The notes: generated from the letters alone by a model not told the origin. 64,000 nucleotides of DNA from Pristionchus mayeri (GCA_036245805.1 BTRK01000005.1:35073469-35137468); one strand, 5' to 3'. Shown: positions 22,884 to 35,763, counted from the stretch's first letter. Program-made: numbers and translations.

Positions 22884-23427
22884 ATATTTTTGTACATTTA
22901 TTTCTATTTATCGTACACCGAGTGAGTCCGGCGGCACCTTCGCGGAAGCAGTGTACGTGGTAGTCATCGACGCCCTCGGAGTAACTGACGATCACAGATT
23001 CAGAGCCCGGCGCTAGTTATATCCGTGGACCCTCCTCGGGAGACGCCTCGCGTGCCTCGCGATAACTGTGTGCAATCTGCGGAGTACATCGAAACTAGTG
23101 TTCGAATTCGGCTCATTATTAGGGTTCTCTAATTGGAAATTGTTTTGGTGGTATACGTGTACGTTTCAGGTGTGTTGCACAAACAAAAGCTCATCAACTA
23201 TAAAGATCACCTGAAACATACTGAATAATCAATGAAAATTTTCCGATAAGGGAACCCTGCACACCATCACTTCTTGAACACAGTATCACGATTGCTAAAA
23301 CCAGAATCGTATTTTTCACTAAACATAAAAGACGTACCAAGACTGGCCTTGAGCATGAGTTGATGAATCTGATCCGTTCGCAGTGCGCTTTCGATAAGAG
23401 AAGAAGAGAGAGGAGGAGGAGGCGCAT
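22884..23427 (-). CDS. Small secreted cysteine protein (APGxES...HCFR family), three exons
   Basis: Exon 1 (23338-23427) gives a strong signal peptide, MRLLLLSLLLLSKAHC, then ERIRFINSCSRPVL. A short middle exon (near 23035-23085) follows in phase, then the last exon from about 23010 contains APGSESVIVSYSEGVDD, HVHCFREGAAGLTRC and a stop at 22884-22886. The product would be about 95 residues with at least five cysteines. The opening I-x-F-I-N-x-C followed by PG-x-E/S loosely recalls the N-terminal strand layout of thaumatin-like proteins, but it lacks most of that domain, so I treat it as a family of its own. Related exons occur at 25.4 and 32.8 kb on the same strand. Confidence 0.55.
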
Positions 23428-24080
23428 TTTGGATGAGGAAGATCGGTCAGGATCGACACTTTATAGCACCTTTGTGATGCCTATTTAGTATAGTCATCGT
23501 TTCTTGCATCTGAATAACCGTGCATAATTTTCCCACAAGATTTCCTTTCTGAATCATGCATATTGCACGCTCTTAGCATACTCTCAATACAAAGATACCG
23601 CTTCCACCTTGTATACATACTTTGTATGATTCCACATCGACAGAGCTTGTATCCATGGTCCACAAGGATAGGTACATATGTAGTTGTGCGATTTTTGTTT
23701 CGTGAATTAAAATTATTTAATCACAAATATTTTGAGAACGAGCGATTAAACTGGAGGGCAGAATGTGATAGTGAACTTCGCAATATTTGAGGGAACACCG
23801 AGTCGTTTTTCCTGCATAATTACATTTTTAGATTAGAATTAGTAGATTGTATTTCTTCAGATTTGTATTCAGATTAGGGAAAAACCTTGGTCAAACATGC
23901 ATGATAATTTGATTTTAACTCAACGTCTCGCTGTTTTCAAACTCCTAGTAGGATCCTGCTATGAGGTGTTATTTCGTGTAATCCTAGCAGGATCCATTTA
24001 TTAATTCCTAGTACCCAATATCTTAGTTTGAATTATAACAATACTAGGAAATCGAAACCAGATTTACATGATTCCATAGC

Positions 24081-25290
24081 CTATGGACCATAGGGGAAAT
24101 GCGTATGCGCACTAGCGTTCGCTATTCGGGTAATCGTCTCTGCATTTCCCACACTCTCTCGATAGGTCGAGTGGTGAGAGAGGGTGGAAAATGAAGAGAT
24201 GATTAACCGGATAGTGAAATCGAATGCGCGCACACTAACTCGATTAGCATCGAAGCAGTCCGCTGATGTACACGTGGCAGCAATGATCTCAAATCTAAAA
24301 GAAATGATTATTCTATTAATTTCCCATGGTGCCATGCTATAAGTTATCTGAATATTTGATCTACGTATTAATGTGAGAGGTCACTCGAGATATTGCCTTA
24401 CTTTCTCTCTTCGCCGAAATTAATTTTCATGCCGACGTCAAAGCCTCTTTTTAGGCGAATCTTCCACGTAGTATCTTCATATCTCGCTGAAGTGGCGTGA
24501 ATACAAGCCTGGTAACAAAATATACTTCTCTATGTGACTAGGGACCACCATCTCAGTGAAAAATGCATTTTCCTTTTGATAGAGCTAGAGCAAGCGATTC
24601 TTAATAGCCGTCCAAATTGATTTAACTAACGGTTAGTAGACCACCAACGCGAACTTTTCTGAGAAAATTGGAACGATCATCCAGTACCCGCGTCTGCTGC
24701 AGCTCGCGGAACATAATTATTCGCGGAACGCTAAATATTTTGGACATAAATCACTCCCGTGATTGCAGCAGTGACGAGCCGCGAATTTTCTAATTTTCTA
24801 TCGATTGTGGACCACTTCGACCATCACATATCAAAATATTAGAGCTTTTATCCAGTGCCCTCGTTTTTTACATGATCTTAAATATCCAAAATTCATGTGA
24901 TGTTTGTCATTCTATAACAAATGGGGGCGCTGGAGAAAAGGTCCAATTTTTGGGTATGTCATGGTGGAACCGCCCCACTATCGATGTTAACTTTAAAAAT
25001 GAGCGGCTCTCCAAAAACACACGAGCTAGAACTCTTCTTAGGTCCGCCTCTCCCATTTTGAGATTACATGTTTTTATAAATCCACATGTATCTCAGAAAA
25101 TACGAACTTATTGTAGGTTACTCGCGAACAAAAAATGTTTCTACACCTTAGTGGAATCCAATGAAATCGTTTTTGAGCCAGCTACGGGCAATTAGTGAAA
25201 TGCTTGGTGGTCCCTACTATGGGACCTGTGATACTCCCGAAATCCGTTTCGGGAACCAATTAGTGGTATTTAAAAAAACAAGTGATGTAC
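24081..25290. other. Region without recognised gene; hairpin repeat
   Basis: A hairpin repeat (CACACTCTCTCGATAGG...GAGAGAGGGTGG) lies near 24150-24192. A palindromic A/T-rich stretch and short open frames follow, none with family motifs. Confidence 0.45.
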
Positions 25291-25369
25291 CATGTATTTT
25301 TTTACAAATTTCTCCAAGGAATTTCCCCTTTTCTACCAAAACTTGTTAAACAACAATGGAAAATACCAA

Positions 25370-25562
25370 CTTCGGTTAGACCGGCGCTTCCGTTGCGGAA
25401 GCAGTGAATGTGCGGTACTCCGACTCCGAGACTATCGGAGAATTCGATCAACCCCGATTCCATTCCCGGAGCGACTTTGCCAGCCAAATCCGGATCTCCG
25501 TTGTAAGTCACCTGCGAACTCTGACAGATTGGGAATGCGATAATTAATGAAGATTCCCGCAA
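25370..25562 (-). CDS. Paralogous exon of the APGxES...HCFR secreted family
   Basis: Behind the acceptor GTTCGCAG the frame reads VTYNGDPDLAGKVAPGMES, LIEFSDSLGVGVPHIHCF and RNGSAGLTEVG. It aligns with the last exon at 22.9 kb (PG-x-ES, H-x-HCFR-x-G, GLT). No signal-peptide exon was found beside it; it may be an incomplete copy. Confidence 0.45.
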
Positions 25563-26219
25563 TTGATAATATTAAATCGGTTGGTTTCGAGGCACTTGTA
25601 TGTAGGTGCCCTGGAAAGGGAATCCTATTCTCATTCTACTGAGTTCTGAACTGGAACATCTTATCACGTGGAGGAACTAATGATGGCAATTCAGATCGGA
25701 TAATGGGCGATCCTCTAACCGAAAAGTATTTCGGTTATTCGGTTAACGCCTCTAAACACTAGAAGTGATATGGATTATCCAACCTATCCTCGTTCTACAG
25801 AGTTCTTAACTAGAGCAGATTGACTTTGACACCATACGCCGAAGTGAAGAGAAGGAGAAGAAGACGCATGGAGGAATGGGACGAGTAGAAGAGACGCTTA
25901 TGCAACACAGTTCTGGTAGTTCAAATCGGCGGGATGATCTAGACTAGCAGAGATGGAAAGTGAGATTGGTGTTCTATTGAGAATACTCAATACACAGTCA
26001 GTACGGAGAAGAAACATTTCGGGCATACACGATTGACAGTGGTTTTCCGTATAATATTTTTGAATTCTAAAGATTAAAGAATTCGCTGATGTTTTTTCCT
26101 CTACTTGATCTTTTTTCTCGTCAATCACTGTCTGAAGGTCGTGATAGAGTAACTCTAATCGAGCGGATACATATCATTATAAGCACTGTGAAATAACAAT
26201 TTATCCAGCTCGACACATT

Positions 26220-28801
26220 TTAAAATTCGGGAGGGATTCTAATTCCAAATCTGTGTGAGATGAGCGAAGTAGAGATTCGTATTGTACCGGAAAATGATGT
26301 TATCAATGCAATAATTCTATTTCAGTTTTTAAAAAAATTTTGTCACAACTCTCAAGGGTGTATTTCTCGAAGGATCCTTGTGAAAATGTATCATCCAACG
26401 GGTGGTACCATACTTATGGATTCGATAATATCATCGATTATCGATGTATTTCTCACCTCGCATCCTCATCCTTATCCTTCTTCCGCTCATTCACGTAAAC
26501 TCCCACTCGTGCTCCTCTGAGTATTCTCTTCACTGTCGATCTCCACGTTGCATCGAGCACGTAGCCGAGAAGGGGAACGGAGGTAGCGAATCTGAGGGAG
26601 AACAAAGATCAGATAACTTGATTTTTGACTCGACCGCGCGAAAGAATGAATGAAACAAACATTGCTATCCAGAGGTCGAACATAGAGAGACACACATGAG
26701 AGATGTATGGAACCGGGCTGAAAATTACAACTTTTAGGAAAAATGTAAACGTTAATAAAGTTTATATAAATAGAATGTATGGACTAGTCAACAACTATCA
26801 GAAACAAGACTTTAAAATGAAACGAACCATAAGAGATGCGTAAAGTAAAACCCAGCAATGATGAGGTAATTAACGACGAGTGGTACTGCCATCTTACATA
26901 GCAACTGAAAGGTTGATATTAGAGAGAACTTCCAAAAACTTCCATTCTCTGTTGCATTCGATTCTTACGTCACTTTTTTACACGCGCTCTTTTCCCCTAT
27001 CATTCACTATTCTATTTTGGCAAAATCAGATGTATGCACATTTAGTAGATGCACATAGAGAAGGAGCATTGTAATAAAATCATACCTCGCTCACTCGGAT
27101 ATTCTCTCTCAGTTGGTATCGCTTGCTCAGTTCGTAGCCATTGAGTGAGATCGCTTCATTATGCTCGAAACTGCGCATCGCCTCCCATTTACGACTATTG
27201 TATCGAAAGAGGAGCAGGAATGGCTGAATGAAATCTAATGGGTTAATGTTGCGAAGAAAACATTGACTTACTATGAGTAAAAAAATAACAATATCTCAGA
27301 ACTCACAACAAATCCGATCAAGTTGATCGCCCCAGTAGCAATAATCAGCGTCGACCACGTTAGTATGTCTAAAAATGAGTTATTCGGAATTTTTATCTTT
27401 GCCTATTTGATAAAAAACACATGGTCCTCGAAACTAAAACAAATCACCTCTCAATAACCCAGCGTGTTCTCACTCGTTTCGAACGAATGCAAACTGACCA
27501 AATAAGAGAGTGTAAGAAAAAGCGAATCCTCCGAAGAAGGCAAACGAGGAAATGCACGGGACGATCCACCATCTGGATAGAGAGTACATTTATAAAGCAA
27601 CGTTAAAAACACTATTTAAGAATAGTTCTTCTTAAATTCACTGTATATGTATTAATCGCAGTCATACGTAGTCCTACAATCAGTCACAAACGTAGGAAAT
27701 AATGTGTAAGACTAATATAGCAATGAACAAATACCGGGTTCGCCTCTCGTAGTCATCACACCAGTAGGTCGCGCACGCTCGCTCTCCCGTGAATCCGAAC
27801 AACCTTAAAGAAAGAGTTTGCAGTAAAACATATTTTTGTTTCAAAAATTATATCGTATTCTTGGTCAGATATTTGTGCAACTCACGCGAAAATAAGGTAG
27901 AAGATGCCATACAAGCGAAGGAAACTCGCACCGAGGAGAAGCGAATCATCAGGACCTCAAAATTTTTTTATCAATAATCGTCAACACACTGAGTTTTCAA
28001 AACAATTATTGAGAAGAAATACAACCAGAGCTGGAGCCTATCTTGGAATGATAATTGTTTTATTTGAAACTGTGTTCACAAGAAATCTTTGCATAATCTC
28101 TCAGCCGTCTTAGAGAACGGTTGTTCATGAAGAGGTTTCTTCTCACCTCCTACAGGATGAATGAAGTGCAGTTCGAAGAGGAGAAGGACGAGCCTCCCGA
28201 TGGTAGAGAGAATGTAGACAGAGAAGGCTATGCAGAACATGACAGAGAGGTGGATCTGAGAGGGAAATGTGGCCAGGAATAGTACTCTACTGAAAGTCAT
28301 AATGATCTGATGATATCATGTAGAATCAAAAGCTCATTACGTGCGAAACTACGTAACGTTTTCATACAAAAGTGAATTGTCACACCAAAGATTAAAATGA
28401 GTGAACACGAGAGATTATAATCGCCAGATGTCGATGTTTTGAATTGCTCAATATTTCCTCACATGGATGACGGCTGAATTCAGCAGAATCTTCATTGAAA
28501 ACATCATGAGAGAAACACTTGAAAAGATGAAGAGCAGCTGAAATTAGAAATTCTCCCACTAAGGATTTATTTGAAAACGATATTTCTCTAGTTCGAAGAA
28601 CGATATCACATCATCTTAATTTTTCTGCACTCTGTTTAGACCTAACCGGTTTAGAGAATGCACTTTCCAGACCTGATGCTCTCAGGATACACTGTTCCAA
28701 CATCTTTTCGTAGACAATACCTCAATGAAATGGATAAAGTAGAGGGCGAGTTTGAAGTGCAGATGAAGTTCCTCCATGGGAATGGAGAGGTATGACTGCA
28801 T
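26220..28801 (-). CDS. SRE-like seven-transmembrane chemoreceptor, about 12 exons
   Basis: Candidate nematode serpentine chemoreceptor, closest to the SRE/SRA-type families. From a likely ATG at 28801 (MQSYLSIPMEELHLHFKLAL), exons give TM2 (LLFIFSSVSLMMFSMKILL, near 28460-28535), TM3 (IHLSVMFCIAFSVYILSTIG, near 28150-28260), then GERACATYWCDDYERR (near 27745-27805), which matches the family's ER-x-x-A-x-x-x-x-x-DYE landmark after TM3. TM4 is WIVPCISSFAFFGGFAF, TM5 is WSTLIIATGAINLIGFV, and the next loop has LSKRYQLRENIR, the RYQ-x-x-EN landmark. TM6 VVNYLIIAGFYFTHLLW and TM7 YISHVCLSMFDLWIAMF follow, and the tail contains PLLGYVLDATWRSTVKR. The last exon (26220 upward, ending RIPPEF) is my guess. 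All parts look intact. Confidence 0.72.
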
Positions 28802-30530
28802 CGTGTTACGGGACTCCTGCAAAATACAGATAACGACCGGTGTGCCGAATACATCCGCATATGCGAGAAGCACTATTGAGCCATATCTCGCGTCAAAGTT
28901 ACTAGGGGAACACAATTTGGTAACAATAAGGGCAAAGTGAATACATAATAGGTGCTGAGAGTCGTCAAAACTGGATCGAATGTGCTGATAAATTTCTATT
29001 GCATATTTCCTTTTTAAAGTACCTCGAATAACTGAATGTAAGAAAAGGTCACAGAAAATTCGATGAACAGGTGCAATTTTCTTATAAGAAAGCTTCTATG
29101 CCGAAATGTATTCTGATGCTAAACATGCATGACGCTCATCACAAGATGTTTGTTATGGGTTTGAAAATGTGACGTGAAGAATTCACGTAAACGAGGGACT
29201 CATAGTTCAGTGAATATGCATGACTACCCAAACATATATCACACAACGCATCATATCATAAATAGCATTCATTTGAGCATTTGCAATTGCGAAGAAATAA
29301 AAAAAACACCAGTGAGGTAGTATATACCAATTGCGTGTTTCGATATAGGCAGCTGAAATTAAAATGAAGAATTCTCTAAATATCGTTTTGCTCTATTTGA
29401 TTCACCTGTCAATGACGAAATTTGTAAGGAAATCCGCGCAATTACATAGAATAATGAGAAACACACGGGGAGTTTTGTTGAGAAAACAATGTTTTCAAAA
29501 CTTCAGTAGATAGCTTTGTAAAGACAAAAATAGATAAAGAGAATTTGTTTCTTTTTTGCAATAATATAGTGCAAATGTTCAAAAGAAAATCTGAAATAAA
29601 TTAGTAAAATATAATGGTCATTGAAAAAAAAATTTCTTTACAGTGTTTTCGAGGACTGTTCTCACGCGAGCCCAGTCTCGAAGACGGAATGTACCTTTAC
29701 CTTTACCTTTTATAGTGTTTTCGCAGAAGATTCACGATAGGTGAAAATGCAACTGCGAAAATGTTTCGATTATGGCTACAGTAGGACTGACTGCACAACC
29801 ACCTTGACATATTTTTATATATGTTTGGAAACATCTTAGAAACATACCAGAATTCAGTCAAGCCCACACTCTCAAAAGAGATGAACACCAGTATTTACAA
29901 AATTACTAAAACAATGAAAATTCCTTACCTGCATCGGCGTTTCGTATGTCTCCATCGGTGAATTTCATGTGACTGAGGGGAAATTCAGCTGGGCAACGGA
30001 ATTGAACGCTTCGAAACCAGTTGTCACACCTCTAATTATGCCTGCAGAAAACTCAACGGAGGAGGTGGAACTAGAAGGTTGTAAATTGGGAGTTGTTCAC
30101 AATCGGGAATAACTGATGGTTCGAATTAGTTCATGTTTACATGTTTTCCCCTAATGTGTTAGGATTTCATGGTCTTTTCGGACTTTCGTTTCAAATGCAA
30201 TTGTTGATCAAATTGTGTTCATGAATGGGAGATGTGAAAGCGCTTAATTCAGATCTCATAATTGCATTTTCCAGGTATGTTTCGGAATCAATGGTATGGC
30301 AGTCGAGAGTGAAACGAACAGGAAAAGGAACATATTCAAAAAATTCTGCAAAAGTAGAGTAGGTGTCTAGTAGGCGTTCGTGTCAATGTCCACTTACTTC
30401 AGACTTCTTATCTCCAAAGCAATTCTGCTTTCCAGGCAATTGCTCCGAAATCCTTGGCCCTGATAATGGTTTTTCATCGTTGCAGTATGTTCATCCCTCG
30501 CACATGTTTTGAGCAGTAACCATATGAGAG
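28802..30530. other. Mostly intergenic; weak secreted-protein exon candidates
   Basis: A minus-strand frame near 30290-30350 starts MFLFLFVSLSTAIPLIPKH behind a possible acceptor, like a signal peptide. A plus-strand frame near 29930-30110 reads SIGEFHVTEGKFSW on. Neither could be extended into a gene. The inverted copy of the AAAGGTAAAGGT repeat is at 29661-29711. Confidence 0.35.
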
Positions 30531-30531
30531 G

Positions 30532-32553
30532 AATCGCGAGAGAATTGACCACGGCGCGGCGGTAGGAATCAAGTTTGTCCTATCCTGAAACAAATATGGT
30601 TACAAGTACTTCAAATGATGCTCTTTCAAACTACGTCGTCAGAATTTCGATAACTGTCGTCATCTTCGAGATTCAGAAGGCCAAACATGGTGCTATCACT
30701 TTTCGACAGTCAAATCGCGCTCACTTAAATGATCATAATTCCCTTTCCAATAAAGATAGAAGGCCGTTCTTTGTTCCAAATGAGAGCTACCATCATGCGC
30801 TACAACTTTTATGTTGATGTCATCATTCCTGGACCTCATCCTGGTCAGGGGCGGTCGGGTGAACCAAAACTTTCGTAACTTAATCGGAAAAAAAATCGGA
30901 AAAACTTTTTGAGAAATCGGAAAAACTTTTTGAGTTTTCATGCTTAAGTTGTAGTACATGTATATGCCTCACTTATCCCCAAAAATGAGCAAAATCGGGG
31001 TATAGAAATAAAAAGGGAGCGCACTTTCGTGATGCGACCCCAAAATGAGTTACGGACTCGAATACTTCCGTACCTTCAATTACCATTATTTGCACTGAGA
31101 ATCATCCAAAAACATCCAAAAGAACATTTAAAATTGTTTCCGCCTATAGATTAACACTGTCACGGGCCATAAATGCTCACATGATCCAAAACTTCAAAAT
31201 CGATATTTTGACCTATTACAACTTGGAGGTGGGCCCTAATGCACTAAATGGGTTTCAACTAATGTAGAAATGTCCCTCTAAACTAGTCAGAGAGAGGGGG
31301 CATCTATAAATGTGAGTTTTCATATGAGGAATTCACAAAAAGGCGCAAAACTGTACAATAGGTCAAAGTGGTCATAGAGATCCGGACTATGGCTAGAAAT
31401 GTAGAGCACGATGAGCTAAACATTTCATCTGTTGAAAGTGAGTCTCTATCTTCTCGTTGAAGCGTGCTACAGAGCTTTGAATATCGAAGAAAACGCGCGC
31501 GGGGGAGCGGTAAATAGAGGGGAGGAAGAGGGAGGTCAGGCGGCGAGAGCGCCAGACGGTTAGAGCACGCGCTCTGGGGGGATTCTAGCACGTTTCTAGC
31601 CATTTTCAAAGCTCTGTAGTACGCTTCAACGAGAACTCAACAGATGAAATGTTTAGCTCTTTCTGCTCTACATTTCTAGCCATAAGCCACATCTCTATGA
31701 CCATCTTGACCTGTTGTACAGTTTTGCGCCTTTTTGTGAATTCATCATATGAAAACTCACATTTATAGATGCCCCCTATCTCTGACTAGTTTAGAGGGAC
31801 ATTTCTACATTAGTTGAAACCCATTTAGTGCATTAGGGCCCACCTCCAAGTTGTAATAGGTCAAAATATCGATTTTGAAGTTTTGGATCATGTGAGCATT
31901 TATAGCCCGTGACAGTGTTAATCTATGGGCGGAAACAATTTTAAATGTTCTTTTGGATGTTTTTGGATGATTCTCAGTGCAAATAATGGTAATTGAAGGT
32001 ACGGAAGTATTCGAGTCCGTAACTCATTTTGGGGTCGCATCACGAAAGTGCGCCCCCTTTTTTTTTCTATACCCCGATTTTGCTCATTTTTGGGGAGAAG
32101 TGAGGCATATACATGTACTACAACTTAAGCATGAAAACTCAAAAAGTTTTTCCGATTTCCAAAGTTACGAAAGTTTTGGTTCACCCGACCGCCCCTCACC
32201 AGGATCAGGTCCAGGAATGATGACCTCAACATAAAAGTTGTAGCGCATGATGGTATCTCTCATTTGGAACAAAGAACGGCCTTCTATCTTTATTGGAAAG
32301 GGAATTATGATCATTTAAGTGAGCGCGATTTGACTCTCGAAAAGTGATAGTACCATCTTTGGCCTTCTGAATCTCTTTGGCCTTCAGACCCTTCTGAAAA
32401 GATGACGACGGTTATGGAAATTCTGACGACGTGGTTTGAAAGAGCATCATCTGAAGTACTTGTAACCATATTTGTTTCAGGATAGGACAAACTTGATTCC
32501 TACCGCCGCTCACCCCCCTCAAATGGTCGATTCTCTCGCGATTCCTCTCATAT
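30532..32553. mobile_element. 2-kb foldback element, copy 1 (FB family)
   Basis: Two arms of nearly 1 kb face each other: ATATGAGAGGAATCGCGAG at the left end is matched by CTCGCGATTCCTCTCATAT at the right. The inner blocks (GATGCTCTTTCAAACTACG, CTCATTTTTGGGG, TAGTTTAGAGGGACATTTC, ATGTAGAGC..GATGAGCTAAACATTTC) all recur inverted. The arms differ by several percent, so the copy is old. The centre is GC-rich (AGGGAGGTCAGGCGGCGAGA). No protein is encoded. Confidence 0.92.
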
Positions 32554-32741
32554 GTACCATTTCTCTTGCTAAGTATTAAGAATACTGAGTGATTGCTTTA
32601 TGCATTGCCTATATTAAACATGCGCGACCGGGAAACGAGCACAAGTCTGCACCTAACCGGGTAATATCAATAGACTACCAATATACTAAATTCGTGATCC
32701 GATTGAACGGCTATGTGAGCATATTTGATACAAGAACATAC

Positions 32742-32936
32742 TTATTGCCTACGCCCCGGACGAGTCGCATTCCCACGTCGAACCTCAGTAAGACCATCTG
32801 TGCCGTTGCGGAAGCAGTGAATGTGGCACTCTTCGACGCCGACGGAGAACGTGACGATTTCAGATTCCGCACCTGGCGCCAGTTCGGCAACAGGGGACCA
32901 AAATATGTTTTCTTTCTTTATTTTTTTGCTTTGCAT
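32742..32936 (-). pseudogene. Fragment of the APGxES...HCFR secreted family
   Basis: The frame reads VAELAPGAESEIVTFSVGVE, then HIHCFRNGTDGLTEV, clearly related to the exons at 22.9 and 25.4 kb. No neighbouring exon or signal peptide was found, so it is scored as a fragment. Confidence 0.45.
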
Positions 32937-33403
32937 CCCTACGCACCCGTTTCACCGCTCAACACTCGACAATTTCGATAAGTGCAAATCAGGCCGATGA
33001 TGTTCTCTATCCAGTTTCATAGCTGTTCTGTTGGGACGCAGCTCAACTCTAGGTTCTGGTTTTGTGCCTGCTGTTATAAAGCATTAGAAATTTAGAGAAA
33101 ATGGGCACGGTGAATGGCGTTTATCTGCTTCCCGCCAAGTACAGTAGCTAAAGCGTCACCGACGCATCAAACTTGGCGCTACATTTGTGTTTTCAGGTTT
33201 TTTCATCAAGGTTTGATCATTTCCTTTTACTCGTACATATAATTATGATATATTGATTATTACCTCCACCACTTCCCTTTTCTGAATCAGGTAATTGCCA
33301 TTCACAATCCCGCAGTGTACATATTCTTGTTGTCTGAACTTTTCTCCAATGTTGCTCTTGAATAATGTTTTTTTTGAGATATATAAAATCAAGGTAGCGT
33401 GAA

Positions 33404-35763
33404 ATGCTTGAGGTCGACCTTCTCTCTCTTCCTTCAAAGTCTCACATAAACATTTTCAAGCTACAGTTCGATCGGAGATCTCAGAAAAGTAGCTTAAATA
33501 TATGTTTTTTTTCTGTTTTAAATTTTTATCGTATTCAGGTGTCCGAACCCATCAAGCATGCAATCGATGGATTAATTCTCAACGTGCGACATACAACTAT
33601 AACAGAATTTGTTGTTCATGGGGTTCATTTTTCTTCATTTGTGTATTTATTCCAATGCACATTACTGATGGCTTGTCTAACAAGGGACACCCAAAAGTCA
33701 CCGTTGACCGATCAGAAGCTTATCTATGTAAGGTTGTAGATACCGGTGAGACATATCATAAGCAAGTTTCAGAATTTGCCGCACTGATCTACTATGGGTC
33801 GATAATCGATAATTAGATCATGCATACCACTATCTCATGAACCCGGGTACGCTGATTTGGAGTAAAACTCAAAATCGCATGTCTAGAGGACTGACATATG
33901 ATTCGGTATGGGAGCACATACTGATAACAATGAACCTACTCAAAAGTCCTTAGGCCGTCTTCCAAGCGAATGGCGCATTGTATTGCTTTTGTTAGTTAAG
34001 CTTTTGTCCACGACCCCTACTTTTCATGTTCGAAAATGCATTCCGAACCCACGTTAATCTTTTATACGGTGCACAAAGCTTACTGAAAATCGACAAAAAA
34101 AGTTTGCAAAACATTCGATAACATGGCGAACTGAACCAGCGACATGATGTTGTCAGGGCTGGGCCCTTACCTGATGAACTTTATTGATTATCGACCCTTA
34201 GTAGATCAGTGCGGCAAATTCTGAAACTTGCTTATGATATGTCTCACCGGTATATACAACCTTACATAGATAAACTTCTGATCAGTCAACGGTGACTTTT
34301 GGGTGTCCCTTGTAAAAAGAGTGTAAACAAATTAAAAACACAAATCTCTGAACCCCTTTGAGAAGAAATCAAATAAGATTCGAGAGTGAAAATCGCGATG
34401 GATCATTTCGGCGTATGTGAACTAGGGTGGCTGAAATGGATCACGATTAACCGTCTTGTTTACTCTGTCATACGGGTCATCCGTGAGGGGAGGGAGTGAG
34501 AGACGAGAGAGTCTCTCTCTCCACAGTGAATAGAGAGGGTAGGACTGCCAGAGCGGACTGTTAACCGTCTCATCCGTCTCTGATCTGCCGAGGCCTTCTA
34601 AATAGCGACCCGTTGATCCATTTCAGCCACCCTAATGTGAACACATACTTGTTTTCAGAATGCAATTACAAACGATGGGAAGAAGGTGATTCTTGTGCAC
34701 ATGTACTGGATGGGCGACGGTTATCAACTGTTTAAAATACTTTGTATTCACTTAAAAATACAACCGTGTAATTTCAGTATGTTACATTTCGACGACAGGA
34801 CAAAAGTAAGCTCATTTTCGTACGGTACATTAGTTAGCAATAGTCGTTTTTAGGCAGTGATATTCAGCATGAGTGCAGAAGATTTGAAATTATTTCTGAC
34901 ACGTCTGAAACCAATTATGCAAGTCGTAGTCGTTGAGCGACTCAAAATCGAATTTACCAGTGCCGAAATAATCCGAATGTTAACGCAATTCCTTGAAGGA
35001 AAAACATATACTGAATATGGGTCAATTACACGAGAAGTTAATATTGAACTCGTGAGTCCGATTCTAAACAGTACAATTTGGTGAACTCTTTTAGAAAGCA
35101 CTATCTCGAATTCATTCAGAAATTCATCAAAGGAAAAGTATCGTGCAGAGTGCTGCACATAAATCAAGGTATCTTCCTAAACTTTCAGCTCCAAGTTCCT
35201 CGGATTGATATTATTCATGCAATCTCTCTGAAGATATGCGAGATACCATAAAAGTCGACACAGCGCATAATTTTCATTGTAGAATACGTAAATTTATTGG
35301 TTCGTTTCTCAGAATTGATCGTGTCAATGGATATCAACATCAGCATTCCCGATATTGCAATATTTCCGAATCTCAAAGCAATTTTGAGAACGAAATGCCG
35401 ATATGTATTTATGGGAGCATATACTAAAATATCGAAGCAAGATGTTGAAAAATTGGTCCAGGTGGGATTTTTGTAAGTGGTCAAATGGTTTTTAATCTAT
35501 GAAATTGTTTGCTTCTCGATGATAGAGGCTTTTAGTTAAAATGGAACATCAACCCCTCGATTTTGAGTTGCTCGGCATACGAACAATGTACACCATACCT
35601 GAAATGAAAGAATGCATTGTTTCAGTTCTTCCATCACAGTGGAAAGGACATGTCATTTCGTGGATTCACAGAAATGGAGTCTATGGATGCTCAAATTGGA
35701 ATGTTCGAGATTCGTGCGGGGAATCCATACCCGAAGATGATTTCAATCAAACACGGGACATAG
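33404..35763 (+). CDS. Possible F-box-type gene, multi-exon, with two MITE insertions
   Basis: Exon 1 begins MLEVDLLSLPSKSHINIFKL then QFDRRSQ, which resembles the start of an F-box (LxxLPxxxxxxIFxxLxxxDR). Later exons contain EPIKHAIDGLILNVRHTTI (33541 on), MSAEDLKLFLTRLKPIMQV, ERLKIEFTSAEIIRML (34857-35050) and INISIPDIAIFPNLKAILR (near 35330-35395). The last exon begins behind TTGTTTCAG and reads FHHSGKDMSFRGFTEMES then DAQIGMFEIRAGNP, with TAG at 35761-35763. The repeating beta/alpha look fits nematode F-box-associated regions, which recruit targets to SCF ubiquitin ligases. Two inverted-repeat elements lie in its introns. Family assignment is tentative and some exon phases do not join. 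Confidence 0.4.
33677..34313. mobile_element. Foldback MITE with about 130-bp terminal repeats
   Basis: ACAAGGGACACCCAAAAGTC at the left recurs inverted as GACTTTTGGGTGTCCCTTGT at the right. The arms run about 33678-33807 and 34183-34312, with about 96% identity, around a spacer of about 375 bp. No transposase. Confidence 0.85.
34423..34634. mobile_element. 212-bp MITE with GGGTGGCTGAAATGGATCA ends
   Basis: TAGGGTGGCTGAAATGGATC on the left and GATCCATTTCAGCCACCCTA on the right form the terminal repeats, with TA target. The interior carries the dispersed GAGAGAG hairpin motif (GAGACGAGAGAGTCTCTCTC). Confidence 0.85.

Noticed and set aside
22921..23060. Thaumatin-like protein assignment for the 22.9-kb secreted gene
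   Set aside because: Only the first strand and a PG turn loosely match; the product is less than half the usual length and lacks the REDDD residues and most cysteines.
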